This document shows, one piece after another, positions 20,398 through 31,351 of a stretch of 37,067 bases of DNA. The DNA is from Zygnema cylindricum. Lineage: Eukaryota; Streptophyta; Zygnematophyceae; Zygnematales; Zygnemataceae. The DNA is taken from NCBI GenBank assembly GCA_037447655.1, contig JBBHKE010000546.1, positions 1 to 37,067 of the forward strand, written 5' to 3'. The number at the start of each line of letters is the position of its first letter. The first letter of the stretch is position 1. Below the pieces are notes generated by a model. The model ran no database searches. It saw only the letters and a list, made by a program, of their open reading frames with translations, and was not told the origin of the DNA. The translations under genes were made by a program, and so were the position numbers.

Positions 20398-22581
20398 AAG
20401 GCGGCGGAGCTTAATTGGGCCACCCATGAAAAAGCGACAATTGCGATCATCAATGCGCTTGAGGTTTGGAAATGTTATGTTCAAGGGAAGCGAATCACGG
20501 TCATCACCGATCACCACGCCCTACAATATTTGCAAACACAGCCGAAGTTGTCGAAGATACAAGCGCGGTGGATGACGTTTCTTCAAACCTTCGGGCCGGA
20601 ACTCGCCATTGAGTATAAGCCGGGCAAGACGAACCCGGTGGATGAGCTGTCAAGAAGACCCGGAGTCGCTGCGCCAGCGGCGGAGCAACGAACGCAGGCA
20701 TCGCAGGCTGTCAACGAAAGTTCTGTGACGACTAACACCGCAGCGTCGGATGCACCGCATGATCCGAAACTCAGCGCAGTCAATAGTACGGTGCAAGTGG
20801 ATGAGCAGTGGCTAAGTAGGATCAAGGCGGCTTACGGCGAAGACGAGACAATGAAGGAAATCATTAGATGGAAGGTTTTAATTCGAAATGCTAATGGTAT
20901 GTGGCGGTACAGACCGAGTCGAACAACACGACTTTATGATCCGACAAATCTGGAGTTACGTCATGTGATACTTAAAATGAGTCACGACTTGCCACTCAGT
21001 GGACATTTTGGGCGAGATAAAACAACCGCACGTGTCGCTGAGGCGTATTAGTGGCCGAACATGACTCGGGATATTGCGGAGTACGTCCAGACGTGTGATT
21101 CCTGTAATAGGAATAAATCGGAATCGGGACACCAAGGTCTGTTACAACCCCTCCCGATACCATCTGTTCCTTGGGAGGCGATCTTGATGGATTTCATCGT
21201 GGCTCTCCCGTTGACTAAGGAAGGCTATGACTCCACCTTTGTCGTCGTGGACTATTTGACAAAAATGGCTCATTTCCTACCCACGTCAACTACAGCCAAT
21301 GCGCGGGATGTCGCTGACTTGTTCTTTCGGGAAATATTTTGCCATCACGGACTCTCGAAGAAGATCGTCAGCGACCGCGATCGGAAATTCATAAGCCACT
21401 TTTGAAGAAACCTATTCGAGCGGTGTGGTACACAGTTGGCCATGTCCACAGATTACCACCCTCAGACTGACGGACAGACTGAAAGAGTGAATCGGACTTT
21501 GGAGGAGGCTTTGCGAGCGTACGTCTCAATCCATCAAACGGATAGGGTGAATCATCTAACGGCGATAGAGGTGGCGTACAAAAGTGCGGTGCACTCGTCC
21601 ACGAATGCTACACCCTTCTCCCTTAATGGTCGACAGCCCACCCTACCCCAAAATCTATTGGTGGCAGATTGCCCTACACCCGCAGCCATGGATTTTGCCC
21701 AAACACTGCGAGGTAGCCTGGAAAAGGCGGCAAAGGCGCTCCAGTTGGCCAAGTATCGCCAAAAGTCGCAGGCCGACACTCACCGGAAAGACACCGTGTT
21801 CAATGTGGGTGATAAGGTCCACCTTAATATGGCAAACTTATCATTGTCGGGTGCCTTATCGAAGAAACTAGCACCAAAATTCATGCGCCCATTCGCCATT
21901 CTTTCGCGGGTGGGAGAGGTGGCATATAAGTTGGATATACCGAACGAATGGCATATCCACAATGTGTTCCATGTTTCCCTTCTCAAACCATTTCGCGACC
22001 CCGATTCGATATTTGCTGGTCGACGACAGAAAACTCCTTTACCACCCGTTAAAGGTACTTCGGATGAGTATGAGGTGGAAGAGATCATTCAGTCGCGTCA
22101 CTCTTGAGATTCAATCTCAAACCAATATTTAGTCTGTTGGAAGGGCTACGGAGTTGAGGACGACTCTTGGGTGGACGAGGAGGACCTACATTCACCTGAG
22201 TTGCTGCGTCGGTTTCAGCAGAGTGTGGACACTCGGCTTCACCGGAGGGGAAATCGCAGCGGACGCGGTAAAGGAACGAATCGCAACATCGCAACCATCG
22301 CAATTATATCGGGGACACGGCGACGAAACGCAGCGGCGATGTTACCGCACCACAGCACTATAACTGCGCAGCCACCGGAGCGGAGCACGGTCACGGTGGC
22401 GTCAGAGAAGCGCAGCGCCACCGATGCGCTGACAGGAAAACGCAACGGAAGAATTGTGTCTAACCACATTGGTGACATTAAACCCTCGATTTCGCCGCAA
22501 CAGCCCAATCTCACAAATGTTGGAGGCTGCGATACCCTCGCACACTGCGACGCTTCGCACAGTCCAATTGTGATACCCTAA
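20335..22581 (+). pseudogene. pol: RNase H, integrase and chromodomain part of pol; reverse transcriptase deleted
   Basis: Directly after the protease linker the sequence jumps to MQDQGKGLQPIAYDSRKL, the middle of RNase H, in another frame. All of reverse transcriptase, including the YxDD site, and the first RNase H aspartate are missing. Then: ITDHHALQYL (RNase H), the integrase HHCC finger (HVILKMSHDLPLSGH ... CDSCNRNKS), the integrase core (ILMDFIVALP, VSDRDRKF, DYHPQTDGQTERVNRTLEEA), a DNA-binding C-terminal region (FNVGDKVHLN, AYKLDIPNEWHIHNVFHVSL) and a chromodomain (YEVEEIIQSRH, YLVCWKGYGVEDDSWVDEED). Stops at 21049 (TAG), 21403 (TGA) and 22105 (TGA). A roughly 115-residue R/S/T-rich tail runs to 22581. 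Confidence 0.92.
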
Positions 22582-22692
22582 ACCCTTTTTGATAAAGTAG
22601 CCATCCGCCCTCGCGACCAGTCCAGTTTATACAGTCTGGATAGTGTTTCACTCCGCACGGCCAGCTTACCTTCGCTTCTGAAATTACTTGAA

Positions 22693-23945
22693 TTGTCACA
22701 CACGACTATGTCCATGGCGTCCTCGTCCTCCCCACCACCAAAACAGAGGAGACTGGTACGGGTGGGGCAAGGGGATGTGGCCCGTCCGAATAGATTGTTA
22801 GTGGCAGCAGAGGCCATGGAAGAGGCAGACCGGAGAAGGGAAGTAAAAGCGGAGCCGGAACCAGAAGAAACCGCCAGTAGTGAGGCCGGGCCAGCAGGGA
22901 CTAGTGGAGGGGAGGGGTCAAAGAATTCACACGACCCCGAGTATAACCCACTACGGGAGGGAGATCAAGAGGATGAGGAGCATCATGAGCTTTCGGAGGC
23001 GGAGGAGTCGGAAGGAGAACCAACAGCTCCGCCAATTGAGGAGCGCGCCTCGGATCTGGAGGTGATGAGGGACCCCAACAAGGAGAGTACCGCAGACGAG
23101 CAGTCCTCGAAAAGCGCGGAAAAGAAAGCGGAAGCTCAATACCCCAGTGGGGATGATGTGTTTCTCCTTCGGGGAAGTCGAAGGGAGACGGCCGAGGAGA
23201 GTGAAAGGGTGAGGAAATTCTCGACTACCTCTTTCCACCCCTTGTCGACACACGGCATCCGGATCTCACCTTCAGCTTCGCGAAGCACTTGTATTGGGAT
23301 CTAAAGGAGTGGCCTGAGGAGTGGCGTACGGGAAAACCTGGGGATCCTATCTTTATCCCCCCCAGCGTATCGTCACACCCGGCCTGGAATTTTATGCGAA
23401 CAAAGGACCTCGGGAAAAACCACAAAGGTTATGTGCAGCTATACCCCCATGCCCTGCCGTTTGTGGAAGTAGTTGAGGATAACTACCAGTACAGGGTGGA
23501 TGTTCCCGCGTTACTCCGCCGTTATCACCCGTGGGATGTCCGCCTCCATGACATCATCGCTCGGGTAGAGGTTACACCTGAGGTACGGGCACTCAAGCTG
23601 GCCCAAAATAACGCTCTCCAACAGGCCTGGGCTGCCAGGAAACATGCGTCCTTCAAGCTAAGGAAGGTACCTCGGTGGGAACCGGCTGAAAAAGAGGCGG
23701 AAGACGAACAACAACTCGCAGAACCCGAAGCACCCAAAATTCCGGCACCCGAGCAGCCTACACCGGCGGCCATTCCGTCGCAACCCGAGGGACCAGATGT
23801 TGTACCGGAGGAAGGGGAGGACCAAGTTCAGGAGCAAATTATTCGGAGACGATTGGGAGCGGCAGACCATCATATTGCGTTGCTGGAGACCCGATGTGAG
23901 CGGCTCCAAAACCAACTCGACACCATGCAACATGAGCTCGAGTAG
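22693..23945 (+). CDS. Extra reading frame between pol and 3' LTR, frameshifted, function unknown
   Basis: Sense-strand frame starting near MSMASSSSPPPKQRRLVRVG, then an acidic low-complexity region rich in E, D, S and P (EEADRRREVKAEPEPEETA), ending near 23210. A one-base frameshift in the stretch around 23195-23215 moves the reading to the frame that encodes LYWDLKEWPEEWRTGKPGD, HPAWNFMRTKDLGKNHKGYV, YRVDVPALLRRYHPWDVRL, a proline/glutamate-rich spacer, and a C-terminal heptad-like helix (RRRLGAADHHIALLETRCER) to a stop at 23943. No signal peptide or transmembrane segment is apparent, so an env-like role is not supported. I do not recognise a family. Position and polarity match the additional ORFs known from some plant Ty3/gypsy elements. 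Confidence 0.7.
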
Positions 23946-24026
23946 TACCGTGAGGAGACGTACGGCATACTTCGACAATTGCAGTTTCCTTGAGACAGTA
24001 AGGTTCACCAGGACGCTGAAGCCCTA

Positions 24027-24037
24027 GTGGGAGGCAC
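24027..24037 (+). other. Polypurine-tract candidate
   Basis: AGTGGGAGGCAC lies immediately upstream of LTR C, and identically upstream of LTR B (18133-18144). It is the expected plus-strand priming position; the match is short and not purely purine. Confidence 0.5.
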
Positions 24038-24557
24038 TCTAACAGGGTTACACAGTTGGGTACTTAGTAGATAGCAACTAGGCTGCTATAGTTGCGGTGT
24101 CAGAGAAGGGCAGCTGCGGTTCCAGACTAGCGCAACATAGCAGCGTAGCAACTTAGCGGCGCAGCAACTAAGCGGCGCAGCAACTAAGTAGCGTAGCAGT
24201 ATAGCACCGCAGCATAGCAGTATAGCAACGCCGCGGAATGTAGATAAAACGGTATAGTTCTAGAAGGATATTTTGGATTGATCTCGGCTGACCGTGACGG
24301 TCCACGTGTACAGTTGTACAGTACTAGGTTAACATTCAGTTGTTAGTTTAAATAGTGAAGTAGGTCTAGTCAGCAGGACACTCTTTAGGTAGACCTTCGC
24401 AGCGACCGTTGAATCTTGTAACCTTCTCCTGAGTAATAAAGCGCAACCTTGTCTGTCATTGCTGTGCACTCCTGCTGTTGCTACGGGAAGATCCTTGGAG
24501 CCTTCCGCTGTGCATTGTGGTATATTGTGGTAAATACATTTGCCCTTTTCTCTCTCT
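24038..24557 (+). repeat. LTR C, 3' end cut by gap
   Basis: Begins TCTAACAGGGTTACA, so the canonical TG is mutated to TC. It matches LTR B but has a single copy of the GGACACTCTTTAGGTAGACC unit and an extra GCGGCGCAGCAACTAA unit. It ends GCCCTTTTCTCTCTCT just before the Ns, lacking the terminal ACA. Confidence 0.88.
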
Positions 24558-24567
24558 NNNNNNNNNN
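24558..24567. other. 10-N assembly gap
   Basis: Ten Ns flanked by CTCTCTCT and AGAGAAAATG, at the retrotransposon's right border within the CT repeat. True gap length is unknown. Confidence 0.99.
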
Positions 24568-26170
24568 AGAGAAAATGCCCCGAGCGTTCCTTATAATCTC
24601 TCTCTCTCTTTCTCTATCCTCCCTGTAATTCGCAAAATCTACATGTCATTTTCACTTGTTTCACACTTAAAATGTTCCACAAAATGAAAAAGAACCACAT
24701 CTCACATCACACCTCATAAATACATAAATTGTCAAATATTCCTTGCGAGCCCCGTAAAAGAGAAAAAAGTAGTGTAGTAACAAAATTGAAGGTTTGAGTA
24801 AGACGATTATGTCATTATCTAATACACTTTACCAAAACGTGGTGTCAACTCATTTCCCACACCGTAACTCCCTCACTTCATCTTTTTCCTCTCGTCTTTC
24901 CCTTTCTCTCCCTCTCGCGTTTCCCCTTTACCCACATAGTGTTTTGTTCCTCCTCCCAATACCATATGTCTCTTCCTTCAATTGTCCTCACCTCTCATCC
25001 CCCCTCCCCCTCCCAAGCGTTATTTATTGTTAACAACATTTTTTCTGTTACTAAAAGCTTCTCCTCCGTACACGTGTCCATTAAATTCCCAAAAGGTTCA
25101 CATTTGAGTAAATTCAAATTCCCTTGTCTTTTTTTTCACGTGGGAGGTATGACGTGAACCATTATTAATGTGCATAATAATAACTCAACACCCCTATTTT
25201 TTTACCCTCAAACATTAAGTAAAATCAACATTTTTATTTCCTCTATTAAGTTGATATTATTACGGCATATCTAGTGTCAATTACACTTATTTGGGTTGTT
25301 TTTAAAGAGTGTACACCATGAACCATTTATTCTGTAAATAGAGAAATAGTGTTTATTAAGACTGTATTGGTTTTACAGCCTGGAGCCAACAAAACATCAA
25401 CTCCAGTGAAAAACACCACTAATTTGGATATACCTTCCCGTTGTACAAGGTGTTCACGTAAGGGGTGTGCCCAATAACCGGTACTCTAAAGTGATACTTT
25501 GTATTTTAGTGTAGATTCTCCGTGCGAATTTCAAGAGCGTTCCAATGTGCAAAAAAATAAATCAAAACTTTGGAATCTGACAAGTCGTGGACGTGGGCAA
25601 AACACGTGACGGTTGAGGATGATTACAAAACTTCCAACAATAGGTGACGTCTACAAAAACAACAGTGATTGTAGACGTCTATTATTTTTGTGATATTGTA
25701 CATGTGTAAGGATGCTAATTTGTTTTTTAATACCACTTATTTACGTACACTAAATTTATGTGTTCTTTTATAGCCGATTCACGGTGTCCAGTAAAAGTGA
25801 CGAATCTGCCTTTACATGTCACCTGCTCAAGTGAAGGGGTAAAAAGGGGTAGCTTACCTGGCCAGACAGTCCGTACGCGGGTGTAGGCGAACCAATAGGA
25901 GCAGAATCACCAGCATCATCGCAACATGACGTCAGCAAAGACTTTAGGAAGCAAAAGACGTGAAGTTATCGTAGGCTTTTATAAAGAAGGGGAGGGCGGT
26001 GGAGTCGAGAGGGTGACGAGAACTATGAGAGCGTCATGAAGGTTTTATCTGTCATTTGTTGTTCTGCAAAGGTTTTACCCGATGCGGATTTTATGCAATG
26101 TACTATCGCTAGCCGACAAATAAACAGCCACATGGTCAGATACGGTTGAACTCTTGACTTGAAATTCGCT
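24568..26170. repeat. Right half of the dispersed repeat (copy 1)
   Basis: Aligns in blocks with 31230-32040: CGCAAAATCTACATGTCA versus CGCAAAGTCCACATGTCA; AAGGTTTTATCTGTCATTTG versus AAGGTTTTACCTGTTTTTTG; CACATGGTCAGATACGGT versus CACATGGGCAGATACGGT; CTCTTGACTTG versus TTCTTGACTTG. Between 24800 and 25850 it carries about 0.8 kb not seen in copy 2. An inverted GACGTCTACAA/TTGTAGACGTC hairpin sits at 25646-25680. On the minus strand a TATAAA (25983-25978) precedes a 21-codon frame starting at 25919 with a hydrophobic leader (MMLVILLLLVRLHPRTDCLAR). Confidence 0.6.
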
Positions 26171-26394
26171 GATTTGATTTGGTGCATTTTTTGGCCAATC
26201 ATTAATCAGCGTCGAAGATTTTCCGAGAGAGTGTACGGCAGTACTACTCCGTACTAACCTGACGTTGTTTCTTTATACTTTTTAGTGACAATCATATTTT
26301 GTACTTTGATGGTTTACCATCGCGTTTTTGGAAATAAAATCTTTCTATTTGGACAATTTTTTTTCCGTGTCGTCCGTATTTTATGTAAAAATGG

Positions 26395-26595
26395 TACACC
26401 GCCAATCGCTATTAGAGTCAAGGATTAAATAGCGTCAAAAAACAATTAGCGTTATTGATTCTAATTTAGTACCTGAGACGTGGCAGATTATGGTCCACGT
26501 ACTTAAATAGCGTTATTAATTGTATTTCAGGTTTTTTTTTTTTTAAAAAGGGCACCGAATTGGCGTTATATACTCTAATAGCGATTGGCGGTGTA
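26395..26595. mobile_element. TA-flanked MITE (197 bp) inserted in the hAT end
   Basis: Terminal inverted repeats: left CACCGCCAATCGCTATTAGA (26397), right its exact reverse complement ending at 26593, flanked by TA on each side. Removing the element and one TA restores AAAAATGG followed by TAGTGTTCTC, the intact hAT border. The interior has AAATAGCGTTATTAATT-type words and a poly-T tract. Confidence 0.93.
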
Positions 26596-27169
26596 GTGTT
26601 CTCTATCGGTAAGGATTTGCCAATAACCGATATGGGCCTTTTTTCGGGGACCCGATAATCGATATATTGGTACGATATATCGCTATCGGTCTTATCGCCG
26701 ATAAATAGCAGATAATATCGGCCACTTATCGGCGATAATGCCGATAACTATAACTATCGGCAATAGCTGTACGAACCGTACGGATAAATGTACGGCCTGT
26801 CACTTATCATCTTTACGTCTTATTCCCCCGACGCGCCCTACTCACAACCCCTGAGGTACCTACCAATCAAATCATTTGTACAAGCCGAAAGTACAGTTGC
26901 CGACATAAGATATGTACGGCTTTAGTACGGCTCCAGTTAAAACGATGTACCTTTCACATCCGACGCCGTGGCTTTGTCCCTTTCTTTTTTAGGATCCATT
27001 GGAAACCTGCCATGTGTCAATCCGTCGACTTTTTTGGCAAAAGCCGCCAAAAAAGCCATTCCGAGATGCCGGCGCTCACGCTGACCGTCCGCTCATGTTT
27101 TCTCATTGAAAGTCGTCCGTTCGATTCCGGCGGTGCGCATAATGTTATTTTGCATCCGTTGTACTTTGT

Positions 27170-27380
27170 GTCCGTCATCTTTTTACCGTTCCATGATAAT
27201 CAGTTTATCGGTACAATTCCGTACGTTCCCGTAAAATTTATGTTCAGTTAACCGCCCAAAAAGTACAACAAAGTGCAACGTGTTTTTTCGTCAAATTCCG
27301 TACATTTCCCGTAAAAAAACGTACATTTCTCGTAAATTTACTGTTCAGTTTACCGGACAGAAAGTACATAAAGTACAAAT
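27170..27380. repeat. CCGTACATTTCCCGTAAA-type tandem repeat, first block
   Basis: Degenerate repeats (CGTACATTTCCCGTAAA, TCTGTTCAGTTTACCGGACA, GAAAGTACATAAAGTGCAAC) inside the hAT-like element. The same words recur at 27630-27900 and 29560-29780. Confidence 0.75.
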
Positions 27381-27499
27381 ATATCGGGACCGCTGACCGT
27401 TCGATAACCGATAACTATCGGTATCGGTGTTATCGCGATAAGTTTTTTACCGATACACAACACTAAAAAATGGTGATGGAGAATAAAATACGCTGGATA

Positions 27500-28170
27500 T
27501 ACATTACGAAAAACCATAGTTGTTCAAATCGTAATTTACTCAAGATTCAAACGCGCAAATAGCACGTAGAAATCGTAGAGGTCGATTTGAAAAAATCTTT
27601 AGTGATTGTGAACCCATACTATTCCGTACATGTTAAAAAAAACTGAATTTCACATGTGCCGCAGTTTGTACATTTTCCGTACAATTTTGTCTCTTTTCGT
27701 AATAATCCCTACATTTTCGGTACAACTCCGTACATTTCCCGTAAAATTTCTGTTCAGTTTACCGAACAGAAAGTACTACGAAGTGCAACGTATCTTTTCA
27801 TCAAAGTTTGTACATTTCTCGTACAAAACCGTACAGCTACCGTAAAATACTGTACAGTTTCCGTAAATTTTCGGTTCAGTTTACCGGACAGAAAGTACAT
27901 CGCATTTTTTTGCGATTTTTTCAAAAGTCGTAAATAATACTTAAAAATCGGAAAAAACAAAAAATCGCTCGATTTGAACAACTATGCGAAACACCATAGT
28001 TGTTCAAACCGCAATTTATTCACGATTGAAACGCGTGAATTATACGGGGTAACGCATTGAACGATTTGAAAAAATCTTTAAAATCGTTAATGAATTTGTA
28101 TCCGAACTATTCCGTACATGTGAAAAGAAATGAATTTTACATGTACCGCAGTTTGTAAGTTTCTTGTTAA
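27500..28170. repeat. Direct duplication of a roughly 480-bp unit, second copy truncated
   Basis: ACCATAGTTGTTCAAATCG at 27505 recurs as ACCATAGTTGTTCAAACCG at 27994. The following 170 bp align (GATTGAAACGCG, GATTTGAAAAAATCTTTA, ACTATTCCGTACATGT, ACATGTACCGCAGTTTGTA). The first unit also contains a CCGTACATTTCCCGTAAA block at 27720-27900. The second copy diverges about 30 bp before the foldback element at 28196. Confidence 0.7.
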
Positions 28171-28195
28171 ATGAGCGCTAAACCATTTTTCGTAC

Positions 28196-29260
28196 TTAAA
28201 TAGGGAATTGATCATGACAGTGACGGTTTTGGTTGCGCACGTTCACTTACATCATTTTGTCAAAAATGTACATTTGAAGTACACATTGGTACAAAAAAGT
28301 ACCGTTGAGTACAAATTTGACGGTCAATCGGTTGGACAACTTTGACTTTCAAAATATTGTTTCAACCGCTTAAAATTTTGCCGCACTTGCGAACGTCGAC
28401 CGTTATAATAAAAATTAGCAATTCACGCCGCCGGCGAACGTTTACGGTAACAAAATTGCAGCAACCACATGTAAATAAAAGTGTTGCAGATAGTCACTTT
28501 TTGTCGTTACGTGAGCTCCACAGTGAGAGCACTTAGCCGCAAAATTGAAATTTTGTCGTTTAAGCGTTACATTGAACTTAGACGCAAAAAAAGTGAAACG
28601 AAACCTCTTTGAACTGAAGTAATGGAAGTCTTGTATGGAAATATAAAAACGCACGAAACGAAATTTCGCTGTCAATGTAAGAATGTTGATTCGTAAATAG
28701 TGAGGCTCAATTTTGTCGCGCGTGACGACGAGCATTTTTTTCATTTAATTTCAATTGATATATTTACGCCAGTTCATTTTATTATAGTATACGCATTTTT
28801 TTTCGTTTCGTGCGTTTTAATATTTCCGTACAAGACTTATGGTACTTCAGTTTAAAGAGGTTTTGTTTCACTTTGCGTCTAAGTTCAATGTAACGCTTAG
28901 ATGATTAAATTTCAATTTTGCGGTTAAGTGCTCTCACCGTGGAGCTCACGTAACGACAAAAAGTGACTGTCTGCAACACTTATTTACATGTGGTTGCCGT
29001 AGTTTTGTCACCGTAAATGTTCGACGGCCGTGTGAATTGCTAATTTTATTATGACGGTCGACGTTCGCAAGCGCGGCAAAATTTTAAGCGGTTGAAACAA
29101 TATTTTGAAAGTCAAAGTTGTCCAGCCGATTGGCCGTCAAATTTGTACTCAACGGTACTTTATTTGTACCAATGTGTACTTCAAACGTACACTTTTTGAC
29201 AAAATGACGTAAGTGACTGTGCGCAACCAAAGCAGTCACTTTCATGATCATTCCCTTAAA
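28196..29260. mobile_element. Foldback element, about 470-bp inverted arms
   Basis: The left arm (about 28196-28665) and right arm (about 28790-29260) are collinear reverse complements at high identity. GGTTGCGCACGTTCACTTAC pairs with the complement of GTAAGTGACTGTGCGCAACC; CGTTACGTGAGCTCCACAGT, GAACGTCGACCGTTATAATA and AAGTCTTGTATGGAAATAT likewise have partners. A roughly 125-bp AT-rich spacer lies between. Long arms and lack of coding fit a foldback or Mutator-like MITE. Target duplication could not be fixed. Confidence 0.85.
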
Positions 29261-29280
29261 TATTTATCAAACTAATATTG

Positions 29281-29365
29281 TGTATCGCCACTTCTACATC
29301 TACTGGTAATGGAACATGTAGGGCCAAGTTCAAATCCTGGATGTCGCAATTTTTTTGTCAGAGTC
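29281..29365 (+). repeat. Possible tRNA-derived (SINE-like) fragment
   Basis: GTTCAAATCCTGG (29329) fits a pol III B box (GWTCRANNC) and is followed by TTTTTTT, a pol III terminator-like run. A possible A-box-like TGGTAATGG lies about 35 bp upstream. The cloverleaf does not close properly, so this is not a tRNA gene. Confidence 0.25.
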
Positions 29366-30120
29366 TGCCTGTCTGAGACTATCTAACATCCATGGCCTTC
29401 ACTTTCTCACTCTCCGAGAGCATACGACTTCAAAAAAACAAAGTACAGACCATATAACGTTCATCGGGATTCGTTTTCATGGGGCTTTTCTGAAATAAAA
29501 TTGAAGAAGACGTTTGTACAACTTTCAAACTTACCGCGCGCAAATAGTGTAGCACTGCAACGTCTCTTTTAGTAAATGTCCGTACATTTTTGATAAAATT
29601 CCGTACATTTCCATGAAATTTCTGTTCAGTTTATCGGACAGAAATTACTAATAAGTGCAACGTATCTTTTCGTCAAAGTTCGTACATTTTCGATAAAAAA
29701 ACTGTACATTTCCCGTAAAATACCGTACATTTCCCGTAATTTCCCCGTTCGGTTTACCGGATAGAAAGTACTTCGCGATTTTTTGCGATTTTTTCAAAAG
29801 TCACGAATTATACATAGAAATCGGAAAAAATGGGAAAATCGCACGATTTGAACAACAACGCGAAAACCATATTGGAATCTTATTCACTTTTCGGGAACCA
29901 AAAAGTTAAAAAGTTGCTCGATCCTCGGGAGCCTTTCGTTAAAGTTCAACATTCAAGTCAACATTATGGTATGTGCCCAAGCATTATGGTTTTTTTGTCG
30001 TTTTAGATAATTGCAATACTGTTTTATGCAACGAGAAAATCTTTAGCAGGAAAAAGAAATTGGAGACACCGAAAGAACAATTTTCGTGGCTGTGTACCCA
30101 TGTAGATTTCACTTACCAAT
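29366..30120. repeat. Repeat-derived spacer with second CCGTACATTTCCCGTAAA block
   Basis: 29555-29865 repeats the words of 27230-27980 (AGTGCAACGTATCTTTTCGT, CCGTACATTTCCCGTAAA, GCGATTTTTTGCGATTTTTTC, GATTTGAACAAC). The rest shows nothing recognisable. Confidence 0.6.
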
Positions 30121-31068
30121 AAAACTTTGTTTTTTAGTGAAGATATTCCGTACTAATCATAGGGGCGTTCCAATGTACGGAAAAGAAATCTTTACTTCAA
30201 TTATGTGACGATTGTAGACGCGGCGTAATTTTGTGAGGAATCAATACTGTGCGAAGTCGTTTTTTTTGCGACGTTGTAGACATTCAGGTTTTTGTGACAT
30301 TGTAAGTGTTTATGTTTTTGTGACATTATGACGTCATGCTTACTTGTCACATCGTCGACATGACTAATTCCTTCAATTTCTGCCATGGCTTCCCTATTTT
30401 GTTCTTTGTCTTTTCTCTCTCTATTTGTCACCAAAATAAGCGAAAGATAGTCAAAAAAAAATAGAACTCTTTCATTTTATACTAATTTATTCGTGTTTCA
30501 TTCCTCCATTTGCCTCTCCTTCTCCCTCTCCCCCTCCCGTTCCCCCTCCCACTACCCTCCCTATCCCACTCCCTCTCCAAGTTATCCCTCCTAGGTACCT
30601 TTCCATCCACTTCCTACCCCTCTCCCCTCCTCATCCTTCTCCATAGACATTGGAGTCAACAAACGACAAAATACACCGAAAAGATGATAGGTGCAATGGA
30701 GTCTCTAAACAAAAACACAAAAAAAAAATCAAATAAAAACATATTTGAAACAGTAATGCATGTACGAAACCAATGTATATACATATATATATCAATATAC
30801 TATTAATATTAAAGATATCCACCCACATTAATTACATTTGTGACATTTTGTCACGTAAAAGCTTGAGGTCCAATCAAGACTCACAAGATTGTCGCCCATT
30901 ATAGACCTTATCTCTCCCCAACACTCTTCCCCTTTATCCCTATGTAAGGCCTATATGGCATTATATATGATATCCAACCTATATTCCCGACACTTTTTTT
31001 CTCTCTCTCTCTCTTTCTTCCCATCCTTCCTCCACCTTCCTCGTCTTTATCACACACTTATATCTTTC

Positions 31069-31072
<4 letters not shown>

Positions 31073-31128
<56 letters not shown>
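31073..31128. repeat. (TA)n microsatellite
   Basis: About 28 TA units within dispersed repeat copy 2. Confidence 0.95.
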
Positions 31129-31133
<5 letters not shown>

Positions 31134-31351
31134 TATATGCCTTTCCCACCTAAATCTCCTTCGCTTTACCCCTCCTTCCACTTAACATTTCTCTCACACC
31201 TCATTTGTTTCCTCATCAGTTCACTTTCTCTCTCTGTGTCTCTCTCTCTCCCTCGTCCAATCCGCAAAGTCCACATGTCACCTACACTTGCCTGATATCC
31301 ACACCCCAAAAGGTTCCACAAAACGACAAAGAATCAGATCTCACAGCACAC

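Larger units (their letters stand above)
17021..24557 (+). mobile_element. Ty3/gypsy chromovirus array with three LTRs, defective
   Basis: Order: truncated LTR (17021-17433), 711 bp of 3' internal sequence (17434-18144), complete LTR (18145-18699), primer-binding site, gag-protease, RNase H, integrase and chromodomain, an extra reading frame, purine tract, third LTR (24038-24557). The domain order and the chromodomain after integrase place it in the chromovirus branch of Ty3/gypsy. It is non-autonomous: reverse transcriptase is deleted and several stops interrupt the frames. Target duplications cannot be read because the left flank is CT repeat and the right end abuts an N gap. Confidence 0.92.
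26387..27473. mobile_element. hAT-like element with 8-bp target duplication, interrupted by a MITE
   Basis: Ends TAGTGTTCTCTATCGGTAA (split after its first TA by the MITE) and TTACCGATACACAACACTA (ending 27465). The 8-bp AAAAATGG occurs at 26387-26394 and 27466-27473. The 5' TAGTG start and 8-bp duplication fit hAT elements. The subterminal regions are rich in CGATA/TATCG words, which can pair extensively. No transposase remains. Confidence 0.85.

Noticed and set aside
22693-23945. Retroviral-type envelope gene
   Set aside because: Position fits, but no signal peptide, transmembrane segment, glycosylation-rich ectodomain or cleavage site is visible; the protein is acidic, proline-rich and coiled-coil.
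29281-29365. A functional tRNA gene
   Set aside because: A B-box-like motif and T run are present but acceptor and D stems do not pair; kept only as a weak SINE-like call.
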